Assembly (NCBI RefSeq): GCF_002873455.1
Contig: NZ_MCUN01000009.1
Location: 248,001 to 312,000, forward strand
DNA length: 64,000 nucleotides
From: Vibrio splendidus
GTDB taxonomy: Bacteria > Pseudomonadota > Gammaproteobacteria > Enterobacterales > Vibrionaceae
Reading direction: 5' to 3'
Every line of letters begins with the position of its first letter. Position 1 is the stretch's first letter. Shown piece by piece: positions 46,453 to 55,641 of this stretch. The translations under genes were made by a program, and so were the position numbers. Below the pieces are notes generated by a model. The model made no database searches. It had not been told where the DNA came from and worked only from the letters and a program-made list of their open reading frames with translations.

Positions 46453-46474
46453 GAACATTTGCACAGAACATTTG
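46453..46474. promoter_or_regulatory. Two GAACATTTG sites upstream of transaldolase
   Basis: GAACATTTG at 46453-46461 and again at 46466-46474, a 13-base period, about 130 bases before the tal start. With the inverted copy near 46663 they are candidate sites for the adjacent SorC-type regulator. Confidence 0.5.
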
Positions 46475-46662
46475 ATCGCTCGATGAGTAAATGATGTAGC
46501 CATACTTATCCGATCTAGCACCAAAGTCAACGGTAAATAGTGCTGTATGGTGACTTCAGTCAAATATATTTCGCTCTAGTAATCATGGGGTATGCAAGCA
46601 AACGTTTAACGAACAAAGTGAGGTGAATTAATCAACAAAAAAACGATGGTTATGATACTGAG

Positions 46663-46690
46663 CAAATGTTCCTTGTTGTTACATATGTTC
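46663..46690. promoter_or_regulatory. Inverted copy of the same motif near the SorC-regulator gene
   Basis: CAAATGTTC (46663-46671) is the exact reverse complement of the sites at 46453 and 46466. ACATATGTTC (46681-46690) is a near copy 18 bases on. Both lie about 90-120 bases before the regulator start, consistent with autoregulation. The rest of 46322-46780 shows no gene. Confidence 0.5.
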
Positions 46691-46780
46691 AGGGTGTAAG
46701 CTTGTGTATCACTTACTGAGCTCTCCTATATTAGGAAGTACAGCAGGTAAAATAATTGTTAAATATTGGTTGAGTGGTAT

Positions 46781-47785
46781 ATGAGTAAGAATATCCAAGA
46801 TGTTTCCGAAGAAAACACTGATCTCCTCACTGAAGTAGCCGTTGCTTACTATCAAGATGGCGCTACACAAGAAGAGATCTCTAAAAAGTTCTCTATCTCT
46901 CGTGCAAAGGTTGGTCGAATGCTCAAGCAAGCCCGCGATGAAGGGATTGTCGAGATCACCGTGAAATACCACCCAGTATTCAGCGCGAAGATCGAACAAC
47001 GTTTGATCGAACGATTTGGTGTGAAGCGTGCACTGGTTGCATTAGACCAACCGAATGAAGAGAAGCAACGACTGCAAGTGGCTGGTTTAGTCTCTAACTA
47101 TCTTACGAGCACCTTAAAAAACGGCATGGTAGTCACGGTTGGCCAAGGTCGAAACGTATCGTCTGTTGCTCACCACACTGGCGTAATTACCCCACGTGAC
47201 TGTAAATTCGTATGTGGTATCGGCGGCATTCACCCAAGAGGCGGTATGTTTAACGCCGACCATATATGCAGACAGTTGGCGAAAAAGTACGGCGGGTCTT
47301 CTGAGACTTTATACGCCCCTGCTTATGCTGAAAACAAGGCACAAAAAACTGCATTCATGGAAAACAGTACTGTTAAGCAGACTCTCGATCTCGCCCGCAA
47401 GGCAGATGTCGCATTAGTGGGTATCGGTGATATGAGTGAAAACAGCTATATGGTCGACTTAGGTTGGTTTACAGCAGGAGAGGTAGTGCAATCAAGGTTG
47501 CTACAAGGTGTAGTAGGTGATTTTGCCGGTTATGATTTTTTTGATGTACACGGTAAAGCGGCCAACACTGTAATGAGCGACCGAGTCATTGGTTTGGCCC
47601 TGGAAGAGTTCCGTCCTATCGCTGATGTAATCGCCATCGCTGCCGAGAACAGTAAGCCATTAGCTTTATTAGGTGCACTAAGAACAGGGGTGGTTGATGT
47701 AATTGCGACCAGTGTAAGTAATGCTTTGACGGTACTTAACTTAGATGAGCAGATGAAACATGCTGAATCAGAGGGAAACCGTTAG
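46781..47785 (+). CDS. SorC/DeoR-type sugar-binding transcriptional regulator
   Basis: Regulator of 334 residues with an N-terminal helix-turn-helix (VAVAYYQDGATQEEISKKFS, then RAKVGRMLKQARDEGIVEI) and the C-terminal sugar-phosphate-binding domain of the SorC/CggR family (TVGQGRNVSSVAHH, GIGGIHPRGGMFNAD). Family members bind phosphorylated sugars and control sugar or pentose metabolism genes. It is divergent from the tal-tkt unit and likely controls it. The ATG at 46781 is preferred to the TTG at 46766. A strong terminator follows. Confidence 0.9.
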   Translation: MSKNIQDVSEENTDLLTEVAVAYYQDGATQEEISKKFSISRAKVGRMLKQARDEGIVEITVKYHPVFSAKIEQRLIERFGVKRALVALDQPNEEKQRLQVAGLVSNYLTSTLKNGMVVTVGQGRNVSSVAHHTGVITPRDCKFVCGIGGIHPRGGMFNADHICRQLAKKYGGSSETLYAPAYAENKAQKTAFMENSTVKQTLDLARKADVALVGIGDMSENSYMVDLGWFTAGEVVQSRLLQGVVGDFAGYDFFDVHGKAANTVMSDRVIGLALEEFRPIADVIAIAAENSKPLALLGALRTGVVDVIATSVSNALTVLNLDEQMKHAESEGNR

Positions 47786-47810
47786 GATATGTAAGCTCTA
47801 TAAGCTACAG

Positions 47811-47840
47811 AAAAGGGAGCCTGTTTGGGCTCCCTTTTTT
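47811..47840 (+). terminator. Terminator after the SorC regulator
   Basis: AAAAGGGAGCC and GGGCTCCCTTTTTT with a 5-base loop, about 25 bases after the stop. Confidence 0.85.
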
Positions 47841-47883
47841 GATTCATCGCGTTATTTGATAACTAGAGAAGATAACCAACCAC

Positions 47884-50187
47884 CTACCCCGTTGGTTCAG
47901 GTAGCTCTTTTGTCTCAACCTGAGTCGGTGTCAGATACTCACAAAGATCATCGTAAGGAATGGGACGAGAGAAATAGTAGCCTTGCATTAAGTCACATCT
48001 ACATGCCTTTAGAATAGAGAAGTGCTCGTTCGATTCTACGCCTTCTGCCAATACCACCATGCCGAAGTTCTTACCTATCGCAATAATGTTTTGAACCATG
48101 GTAAGAGATTGTTGATCGACTGCAATGTTCTCAATAAAGCTCTTATCAATTTTAAGCTCATCAATAGGGAGTGCTTTCAACATGCTTAGTGATGAATAGC
48201 CTGTACCAAAGTCATCTAAAGATATTTTAATGTTCTTTTCATGTAATGCTTCGAAAATAGGTTTTACTATTTCTACGTCTTCAATGAACAGGCTTTCGGT
48301 AATCTCTAATGTTAGACAACTTGCAGAGAGCTGATACTTTTCCAGCGTTGTGAATAAATGCTCAGAGAAAGATCGGTGAGAAAACTGGCGAACAGATATG
48401 TTGATCGAAAGTCCGATCGTTTGTTCCGTCGTTCGGTGTAAATGGGCGATCTGCATAATGCTGGACTCGATAATAAAAGTGCCGAGCTTTTGCATCAAAC
48501 CTGTGCTTTCAGCTACCGGTATAAAGACATCTGGCGGAACGAAACCTAATTCGTCATCAATCCAGCGAACAAGTGCTTCTACACCGTGAATACTCTCATT
48601 GGCTCGAACCAATGGTTGAAAAACCATGAACAGAGTTTGTTTCTCGATCGCGATACGTAGCCTTTGTTCTACTCTCATTCTGTAGAGGTGAGCGTCTTGC
48701 ATTTCCGTTGTAAAAATGCTGTACGAGTTTTGCTGTTGTTTTGCTTTGTACATTGAAATATCAGCAGAGCGAAGCAAGCCATCTAGGTTTTTACCATGCT
48801 CCGGGAACTTGGCAATGCCAATGCTGCAGCCCAATAAAAATTGGGATTCATCTATGTCGTAAGGTTTTGATAAAACTTCGATCATTCGTTCAGCGATACG
48901 GCTTAGTTCGTTTTCATCAACAGTGGGAATTAAGAATAAAAATTCGTCACTAGAATCACGAACAATTAAGCTAGCTTTCGATTGGAAGCGTATTAGGCGT
49001 CGAGATATTTGCTTTAAGACTTTGTCACCAAATTCATGACCGTAAGTATCATTAACACACTTAAAGTTATCGATATCGATAAACAACAGCGAAAAGGGAG
49101 CTGTGTCATCTGCCAACCAACCCGCGATGTTTTGGCGTAGATAGGAGCGGTTTGGTAGCGCTGTCAAAGCATCGTGATTTGCTTGATAGATCAAGAGCGT
49201 CCGACTTTTGGTTTCGCTTTTGGATATGGACTCTACCAGTATGTAAAAGCAAAGATGCAGTATGAGAAATACCAAAATATAAATACTGAATTCTTTATAA
49301 AAAGCATTGTCGACATATTCAAGATCGGTCGCACCGACGACCCATAGGTGGTAGTTCTTTAGATATGTGATTGTGACAATAGAGTTTAAGCTTGGCTTTT
49401 TTATGATGGCGGAGTATATCTTGCCGCTGTTTTTTGCTTGCTTGATGTCGATGTTATAGGTGACTTCAAAAATATCGAGAAAGTGTTTAACAAGATCTGA
49501 ATTTACGGGTGTTGTATAAGTATCTAAGGACGTTAGATCATTGGAGGAGAACTGACGATACAAGTCTTCTCTAACAATGCTAAGGCTGTTGTGATCACTC
49601 GTATTTACATTTTCTTTGAACAAAATAGAGTTATTGAGGTTCAATCCTGCTGTCATAACAGCGTCAACTTTTCCGCCATTGATTGAAATAGCTTTCCGAA
49701 TTGGAATGATCAAGCTGCCGATAGAAGAATGGAAGTATGTACGTCCCAGCACCATTTCTTTGCTGACCATTGCTTCTTTAAATGAATCTCTGGTCAAAGG
49801 AGAATGAAGTAAGTTCATTTGCTCACTTAGCATGAGATTCGAACTAACCGCTAGGTATTCGCCCTGAGGGTTAAGTAAGCCAAATGCAGCGATAGCTGGA
49901 TGCGTGTCTAAAAGCTTGTCTAAAATGGGTCTAATTTGAATAGCGGCCGTTCGTGTGAAATCTGATTGCAGGACCAGTTGGTAGCCAACTATTTCGAGTA
50001 GAGCTTCCTGACTGGTTAACAGTGAATTGACTGAATTCGAGAATAATTCGATCTGCATGTGTTGTTGATGAATGGAATCGCTACGGTTGCTCTGCCATTT
50101 GACTGACCCAAATGCAGAGAAAAGTATCGTAGTTAAAAGCACAATGAGTGCGTATAACGTCCAGATATTTTTCTTAAATACAGCCAT
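47884..50187 (-). CDS. Membrane GGDEF–EAL protein, probable c-di-GMP phosphodiesterase
   Basis: Protein of 767 residues: TM1 at about 10-30, a periplasmic Cache-type sensor (about 31-295), TM2 at about 300-325, a GGDEF domain (about 335-495) and an EAL domain (about 510-760). The GGDEF signature is degenerate (SSDEF near residue 412), so it should not make c-di-GMP. The EAL domain is intact: EALVRW near residue 540, TLEITES, DDFGTGYSSL and KIDKSFI. It therefore hydrolyses c-di-GMP to pGpG, perhaps with GTP-tuned control from the dead GGDEF domain. AAAGGCAA precedes the ATG. It is convergent with the SorC regulator. Confidence 0.92.
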   Translation of the reverse strand: MAVFKKNIWTLYALIVLLTTILFSAFGSVKWQSNRSDSIHQQHMQIELFSNSVNSLLTSQEALLEIVGYQLVLQSDFTRTAAIQIRPILDKLLDTHPAIAAFGLLNPQGEYLAVSSNLMLSEQMNLLHSPLTRDSFKEAMVSKEMVLGRTYFHSSIGSLIIPIRKAISINGGKVDAVMTAGLNLNNSILFKENVNTSDHNSLSIVREDLYRQFSSNDLTSLDTYTTPVNSDLVKHFLDIFEVTYNIDIKQAKNSGKIYSAIIKKPSLNSIVTITYLKNYHLWVVGATDLEYVDNAFYKEFSIYILVFLILHLCFYILVESISKSETKSRTLLIYQANHDALTALPNRSYLRQNIAGWLADDTAPFSLLFIDIDNFKCVNDTYGHEFGDKVLKQISRRLIRFQSKASLIVRDSSDEFLFLIPTVDENELSRIAERMIEVLSKPYDIDESQFLLGCSIGIAKFPEHGKNLDGLLRSADISMYKAKQQQNSYSIFTTEMQDAHLYRMRVEQRLRIAIEKQTLFMVFQPLVRANESIHGVEALVRWIDDELGFVPPDVFIPVAESTGLMQKLGTFIIESSIMQIAHLHRTTEQTIGLSINISVRQFSHRSFSEHLFTTLEKYQLSASCLTLEITESLFIEDVEIVKPIFEALHEKNIKISLDDFGTGYSSLSMLKALPIDELKIDKSFIENIAVDQQSLTMVQNIIAIGKNFGMVVLAEGVESNEHFSILKACRCDLMQGYYFSRPIPYDDLCEYLTPTQVETKELPEPTG

Positions 50188-50404
50188 AATTTGCCTTTGG
50201 GTTTTAATATCTACTCTGTAACGACTTATTGTTCAAAATCTTGAGTAATAATAGAAGAATGCATTTTGATAATTTGGCCGTATGGTAACAAAATGCATTT
50301 AGAGTCAAAATCCTATTGGGTCATTTAAATGACAACTGCTGTGTACAATAGCACCAATATTCTCATTTTTAAGAATAGAGACCAGAACAAAAGCATGGAT
50401 ACTT

Positions 50405-51259
50405 CTATATTTTTGCAGATGTTCTAGAGATAGGAAGGTTTTCATTTGCTCCCCATTCAGTCCATGATCCATCGTAAACGCCCATTTGATCTGAATATCC
50501 GGCCAGTTTAGCGGCCAATAAAATGATGCAAGCCGTCACACCAGAGCCACAGCTAAAGAATATAGGTTGAGAGGGGCTTAAGTTTAGCATCGAGAAAATG
50601 TCGACTAACTCTTCTTGAGATTTCAATTTACCTGCATTTAGAACTTGTGCAAATGGTAGGCAAATCGAGTTCGGAATATGGCCGCTGCGTAAGCCTTCAC
50701 GTGGTTCAGGTACTTCTGAATCGAAACGAGCTTGTGAACGTGCATCTATAATGTTTGCACTGTTGTCAGTTGAGTAACCTTCAACCTGTTGAGCATTTAC
50801 AAAATAGTTATCTTGAATACTCCCTTCAAAATTTCCGGCTTGGGCTTCTGTTCCATAGTCAGTGTCTGTCACGTAACCAGCTTCTATCCATGCTGGTAAA
50901 CCGCCGTCTAAGATGTATACGTTGTTGTGTCCCATTGCCATAAACATCCACCACGCACGAGGGGAAGCGAAGGTTCCTGAGTTGTCGTAAACCACTATCG
51001 TACTGTCTTGATTGATGCCGATTTTTTGTGCACGTGTGTTGAAGTGTTTTTCGGTCGGGAACATGTGAGGGAGTAGAGTGTGCTTGTTACAAAAGTCTTT
51101 ATCGTAGTCAAAACGAATAGCGCCAGGAATCATTTGTCCTTCGATTTTTTCTGATTCACTTGGAATTTGAAACTCGATACTGGCGTCGAGGATGATGATG
51201 TTTTCTTCTTCTAGCAAACGTTGTTGAAGTTGTTCTGGTGAGATGAGTGGCTGATTCAT
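50405..51259 (-). CDS. sseA: 3-mercaptopyruvate/thiosulfate sulfurtransferase (tandem rhodanese)
   Basis: Two rhodanese domains in 284 residues. The first, inactive one covers about 1-135 (PGAIRFDYDKDFCNK, YDNSGTFASPRAWWMF). The second, catalytic one covers about 155-280 with CGSGVT at 237-242. The loop CGSGVT rather than CRKGVT points to 3-mercaptopyruvate as the preferred sulfur donor. It moves sulfur to thiophilic acceptors such as cyanide or thioredoxin. The start is the ATG at 51259 (GGA ten bases upstream) or 51274. It is cytoplasmic and monocistronic. Confidence 0.88.
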   Translation of the reverse strand: MNQPLISPEQLQQRLLEEENIIILDASIEFQIPSESEKIEGQMIPGAIRFDYDKDFCNKHTLLPHMFPTEKHFNTRAQKIGINQDSTIVVYDNSGTFASPRAWWMFMAMGHNNVYILDGGLPAWIEAGYVTDTDYGTEAQAGNFEGSIQDNYFVNAQQVEGYSTDNSANIIDARSQARFDSEVPEPREGLRSGHIPNSICLPFAQVLNAGKLKSQEELVDIFSMLNLSPSQPIFFSCGSGVTACIILLAAKLAGYSDQMGVYDGSWTEWGANENLPISRTSAKI

Positions 51260-51365
51260 TATTGTTATATCCATTCTTGTTGTTTTAGCGATTCTTGTTG
51301 TTATAGCAAATACAGTGTTATGGCGATTACTGCTGTTTTAGCGAATACAGTTGTTGTATTGATGG

Positions 51366-51680
51366 TTACTGTGCGGCCCGACAGTGGATGAACTGATAAC
51401 TGCTTTGTCCGGTTATTTGATTGTTTAATGTATCAAGCGTGACCACAGAATCAATAGGGCATTCTGTGGTTGGAGCAATAGAGATGCGAAATACGTCATT
51501 ATCTTTTGTCTGAACGGTGAGGTAGCGTCTGTGTCCATCTAAGGACTGAGTGAGCGTGTTCGAAATCACTTTGGCTTGAATGCGTTGCCCTGTCTCAGAT
51601 GTTAGCGGGAAATAGGTGAGAGCCAAAAGGACACCCAAACCACACATTAAGATAAATAGACCTATTTTTAACTGTTTCAT
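51366..51680 (-). CDS. Unknown small envelope protein (104 aa)
   Basis: Not recognised as a named family. One N-terminal hydrophobic helix (about 6-25, signal anchor or uncleaved signal) precedes a beta-rich periplasmic domain of about 75 residues (GQRIQAKVISNTLTQSL, RRYLTVQTKD). Two cysteines (TTECP and FIHCR) could form a disulfide. It resembles small OB-like or NfeD-tail-like domains in pattern only. It lies between the sulfurtransferase and the LruC pair. Confidence 0.6.
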   Translation of the reverse strand: MKQLKIGLFILMCGLGVLLALTYFPLTSETGQRIQAKVISNTLTQSLDGHRRYLTVQTKDNDVFRISIAPTTECPIDSVVTLDTLNNQITGQSSYQFIHCRAAQ

Positions 51681-51784
51681 GAGAGTAAGTCTTTGAAGGT
51701 TATCTTGAAAAGATAAGTCAGATTGGCAGCAAAGTGAATGTAATCAATCAGAAAGTTTGAGTGGTTCCCTATTCTAATGCGATC

Positions 51785-51810
51785 AAAAAGCGAGCATTAC
51801 TGCTCGCTTT
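51785..51810 (-). terminator. Terminator after the Gly-rich lipoprotein gene
   Basis: AAAGCGAGCA and TGCTCGCTTT with a TTAC loop; on the minus strand TTTTT follows. It lies 55 bases beyond the lipoprotein stop. Confidence 0.82.
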
Positions 51811-51864
51811 GTATTGATACATAATCCGTTTTGTATCAGTTAACCAACAAATTGTATCCGTCGA

Positions 51865-52476
51865 CTACCAAACGATCTGGGAGTCACCGCTAGAAACGAC
51901 TTGTTGCAATGGAGGTTGACCATCGTAAAACCAAATCTCTATCAAGAGTGCTTCATGGTTTACCGGTGCTGCAAAGTTCGAGGCGAAAACACCATTATCT
52001 AAAGAGCCTGCAATCACTTTGCTGGAGTAATCTGGCTTCAAGGTTGCGTCATCTCTTGTGCTAAAACGACTATAAACGGTTACAAAAGAACGATCTGTCG
52101 AAATATTGCTGATGTCGATGTCGAGATCAAACTGTTCAACAGAGCTGTAGTCAAACTCGTCAGGTACCACTAAATCACTCATCGTATAGCTTTGCGCTGC
52201 TATCGCACTTGTCGCGGGAGACGGCGATGGTGTTGCTGTTACTGGAGTCGACGGTGTTGCAGGTGCAGATGTAGATGGAGTCGATGCACTACTGCCACCA
52301 CCACCTCCACCACCGCCTCCACAACCTACTAATACCAGTGGAGTGACAGCTAAAATAACGGCTAGTGACTTCTTCATGTTCCAAATGCTTTGTACAGACA
52401 TACATTTTTCCTCAGAGAGATTGCGACTTGAACCAATGCCATGATTGTCTCGATATTGTTTAGTGTGATTAGTCAT
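51865..52476 (-). CDS. Gly/Ser/Thr/Pro-rich lipoprotein paired with the LruC protein
   Basis: Lipoprotein with a core signal KKSLAVILAVTPLVLVGC, then nine glycines and a Ser/Thr/Pro linker of about 35 residues, and a beta-rich globular domain (about 95 residues, containing FVTVYSRFSTRDD and LLIEIWFYDGQPP). It is probably surface-exposed or outer-membrane-bound. The start is ambiguous. The ATG at 52476 has a perfect AAGGAG but gives a 69-residue lead before the cysteine, while the ATG at 52401 follows GAGGAAAA and gives a normal lipoprotein signal. It lies 11 bases after the LruC gene, so the two form an operon. No family is recognised for the globular domain. Confidence 0.75.
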   Translation of the reverse strand: MTNHTKQYRDNHGIGSSRNLSEEKCMSVQSIWNMKKSLAVILAVTPLVLVGCGGGGGGGGGSSASTPSTSAPATPSTPVTATPSPSPATSAIAAQSYTMSDLVVPDEFDYSSVEQFDLDIDISNISTDRSFVTVYSRFSTRDDATLKPDYSSKVIAGSLDNGVFASNFAAPVNHEALLIEIWFYDGQPPLQQVVSSGDSQIVW

Positions 52477-52487
52477 AACGTCTCTCC

Positions 52488-54623
52488 TTATGGTTCGTAG
52501 CGTTGGTTGTCTACAGGTGATTGGTACCACGTCTGGTTCGTGTCACCACCGGATTCTGCGTATTGTTTAAACTCAGGGTACGCGGTAACAATATCGACGT
52601 ACTCTAGAGGCCACTCCCATTCGTCATCTGAAGTCACTATTAGAGCCCAAGGGTGGTTTTCTGCAGTTTTGAAGTATTTACCTGTTGATGGATTACTGTC
52701 ATCGACGCCTAATCCAGCTTCAAATAGATTAGCGCTATCAAATGCCTCAGTTGGAGCCTGGTCTGGCAGGTGAACTTCCCAGCTTCTCCCTGGATGTAGA
52801 GGTAGGTTTTCACCGTGATAATACCCAGGCGTTGCAAAGATGAACGGGTCGTAAGGCATGTCTGTCCAACTGTTTGTACTCACACCGTCCCCCGCTAAGG
52901 TAATACCTATTTGGAATGAGAACTGCTCATCCTCTTTACACCCATTACTGGTCCGGTAAAAGGTACAATCGGTACTAATTTTCTCTGTCAGGTCATTGGC
53001 GATTACAAATATTGCTTCGCTACGTCCATCTTCTAAGTCGAGGTCAGTGAATACGCCGTTGTGTTTCATGTAAGAGTTACCACTACTTACTAAGCTCGGG
53101 TCTAAATTAGGAAGTCGAACAGCAAAGCCATTTCTGTACGATGCCCCGACAGCAGCTAAACGTCCGTCGATAGTGGATTTAACGACTTTTCCATCTTTAA
53201 GGATCTCGGTAATACGATACATAAGAACAGCATCGTTCATGTCGTAATCTGCTTTATATGGCCAGTTATCTTCGTACGCGAGCGTTGCGTAGCCAGAAGC
53301 ACTCGGGAAGTAACGAGCGGTGGCACCATCGTTAAGAACATCGACTTGAATATCGACCACCTCACCAGAGGTTGAACCGCCAAAGTAATTTAGGTTGGTT
53401 TGTTGGCTGAACCTAAATCTAGCCCACGTAGTACCGGTCAGTGCGTTGATATCAACATTAAGGAACAGATCGTTTTCACCAGCATCGAGCGCGTAATCTG
53501 TAAACACCTGCTCGTTGGCGCCATCGAAGCTGCCATCTTGGTTCCAGTCTATCCAAGCTGAAAGGTAACCGGTTGTTGAAGCTTCAATTACTACTTTTGA
53601 ATCAAGCCCGGCTTCAAGTGCGGTTACAAAACCGATACCACCGTTGGCCCATTCATCGTCCACTCCAACGGTTTCGTCTGATTGTGGTGTGACATAACCA
53701 TCCAAATCCGCATCTGGAGGAGTTGTACCTAACCATGTGATGCCATCCAGTTCATGTCGAGGACCATTACTTGCGAGAAGAGTCAGGTAGCTATCTGGCG
53801 CGTCACCGAAGTCGATGTTGGAATCTTCGTCAACAACTGGGGCATTAGCACAGCGAGCACCATCGTTTTGGCCAGAAGCAGGACCATTTGATACAAATTC
53901 AACGGCAGGAACAATCCCAGCAGCGATATTAGTCGCGTTGTCAGGAGATAAGTTGATGCGGTAGATTTTTCCGTCTTGGTTTCTTGATACGTAGTAGTAA
54001 CCGTTCACGTCAAAGTACCCCGCACCAAACGTTCCGAGCTCTCCGGTATCACCAATGTAGGTTTCTGAACCTGTGGTTGGGTTGAATTGATATAAACCAC
54101 CTGATGCATTGTCGATACCATACAGGGAGCCATCACTTGGGTGAAACGCAAAGTCAGTTAGATTAACGGACGCAGGGCTACCCACAATTTTATTGACGAT
54201 TACCGTTGCGTTTGGATTGTTGTCTAAAGGCGAAAGATCAACTGTGAATAAACCTTTGCTTTTACGATATAGGTAGTAAACGTGTTCATAGACGTCACCA
54301 ACATAGAAAGTGTGATCGGTTGGTAAGCCACTAGTATTGATGACTTCTGCTTGGAAGTCTTGGCCTAGGCGCACCAAGCGCTTGTTGGTTGTGTCATAGC
54401 CGTAAATATATCTATCTTGAAAGTCAAAACCAACACCATTGATATTGGCATTCATACCCGTATCGTCTTCTAACAGAGTGGTTGAGCCGGTCACTAGATT
54501 AACACCCCAAACCTCAACGGGTTTCGACTGAAAGAGGTATGCCTGACTAGGGCAGGTATCGAATGGCGCTGCGTTGGCGACTAGAGGGGCACTTAATAGC
54601 AAACTTAACGTTGTAATTCTCAT
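52488..54623 (-). CDS. Secreted LruC-domain protein
   Basis: Exported protein of 711 residues with a signal peptide (1-18, ANA). The first 260 residues form a beta-propeller-like repeat unit (VTGSTTLLEDDTGMNANING, GSLYGIDNASGGLYQFNP). A central region (about 270-430) contains GEVVDIQVD and acidic DxDxD-type loops. The C-terminal LruC domain (about 435-700) has YEDNWPYKADYDMNDAVLMY, the family signature. LruC proteins are known from Leptospira and many marine Vibrio. Ligand or adhesive roles are suspected but not established. It is co-transcribed with the Gly-rich lipoprotein. Confidence 0.85.
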   Translation of the reverse strand: MRITTLSLLLSAPLVANAAPFDTCPSQAYLFQSKPVEVWGVNLVTGSTTLLEDDTGMNANINGVGFDFQDRYIYGYDTTNKRLVRLGQDFQAEVINTSGLPTDHTFYVGDVYEHVYYLYRKSKGLFTVDLSPLDNNPNATVIVNKIVGSPASVNLTDFAFHPSDGSLYGIDNASGGLYQFNPTTGSETYIGDTGELGTFGAGYFDVNGYYYVSRNQDGKIYRINLSPDNATNIAAGIVPAVEFVSNGPASGQNDGARCANAPVVDEDSNIDFGDAPDSYLTLLASNGPRHELDGITWLGTTPPDADLDGYVTPQSDETVGVDDEWANGGIGFVTALEAGLDSKVVIEASTTGYLSAWIDWNQDGSFDGANEQVFTDYALDAGENDLFLNVDINALTGTTWARFRFSQQTNLNYFGGSTSGEVVDIQVDVLNDGATARYFPSASGYATLAYEDNWPYKADYDMNDAVLMYRITEILKDGKVVKSTIDGRLAAVGASYRNGFAVRLPNLDPSLVSSGNSYMKHNGVFTDLDLEDGRSEAIFVIANDLTEKISTDCTFYRTSNGCKEDEQFSFQIGITLAGDGVSTNSWTDMPYDPFIFATPGYYHGENLPLHPGRSWEVHLPDQAPTEAFDSANLFEAGLGVDDSNPSTGKYFKTAENHPWALIVTSDDEWEWPLEYVDIVTAYPEFKQYAESGGDTNQTWYQSPVDNQRYEP

Positions 54624-54818
54624 ATCTACATCCTTGTGATGGAAGGTACCGATACAGTTACAAGTTATGTGCCAAATTTAAGGTGTTGATTTTTAACAAT
54701 TATATTTTGTGGTGCTGATTTTTTCATTGTATTCTCAAAATGAGAACTCAAATGAAACTAATCTTTTATAGAGTCTTTCAAATTGATAAATCGATTTGCG
54801 AAGCTGATGTTGAGCTCT

Positions 54819-54853
54819 AAAAAAGCCCTGACTTTTAGTCAAGGCTTAGGTTT
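54819..54853 (-). terminator. Terminator after the moeA-moeB operon
   Basis: AAGCCCTGACT and AGTCAAGGCTT pair with one mismatch. On the minus strand a T-run follows, about 30 bases past the moeB stop. Confidence 0.8.
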
Positions 54854-54879
54854 TTTATAAGAAGGGGATATGAGTTAGT

Positions 54880-55635
54880 TTACCCACACACCGAACAATT
54901 AGACATCTTCATTAAATTCATTTCACGCCAGTTGTGCGACATGGCATCGAGAATTAAAAGCTTGCCTTGTTTGGGTTGTCCAAACTTAGCAATAACTTTG
55001 ATAGCTTCCAAAGCTTGAGCTGCGCCTACCATACCGACAACGGGCGCCATGACACCCGCTTCAACACAGCTTAGTGCAGCGTTTCCGAATAGGGCACTTA
55101 AGCACTGGTAGCACGGTGCATCTGCGTCTTGATAAGTGAACACGCTAATCTGACCTTCCATGCGAATCGCTGCACCTGATACGAGTGGCGTTTTAGAGGC
55201 GTAACACAAGCGGTTGAGTTGATTACGCGTTTCAACGTTGTCGCAGGCATCAAGAACAAGAGAGTGTACTTCAATCAACTTCGCAAGCGCTTCGTCATCA
55301 AGCCTATGGTCGACGGTTTCAATGGTTAGATAAGGGTTCAACACCTGCAACGACTCAGCGGCTGAATCTACTTTCTTCTTACCAATGTCGGCATCAGTGT
55401 GAAGGACTTGTCGCTGTAAATTTGAAAGCTCGACAATATCATCGTCGATCAGTGTCAGCTGACCAATACCCGCCGTAGCAAGGTATTGAGAAGAGGCACA
55501 ACCCAAGCCGCCGGCACCCAGTACCAAGATTGAGCTCTGTTTCAGAGCTTCTTGGCCTTCAAAATCAAACTGTTTAAGAATGATTTGACGGTTGTAGCGA
55601 AGCATCTCAGCATCAGACAGTATTTCCATCATCAA
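54880..55635 (-). CDS. moeB: Molybdopterin-synthase adenylyltransferase
   Basis: MoeB activates the C-terminus of MoaD by adenylation for molybdopterin synthesis. It has the E1-like fold of 251 residues: the nucleotide motif VLGAGGLGC near residue 37, the catalytic region NLQRQVLH, LDACDNVETRNQLN, and the zinc-binding cysteine pairs (CYQC near 175 and CSVCG at the end). It follows moeA by 6 bases, so the two are co-transcribed. Confidence 0.93.
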   Translation of the reverse strand: MMMEILSDAEMLRYNRQIILKQFDFEGQEALKQSSILVLGAGGLGCASSQYLATAGIGQLTLIDDDIVELSNLQRQVLHTDADIGKKKVDSAAESLQVLNPYLTIETVDHRLDDEALAKLIEVHSLVLDACDNVETRNQLNRLCYASKTPLVSGAAIRMEGQISVFTYQDADAPCYQCLSALFGNAALSCVEAGVMAPVVGMVGAAQALEAIKVIAKFGQPKQGKLLILDAMSHNWREMNLMKMSNCSVCG

Positions 55636-55641
55636 GCCTCG

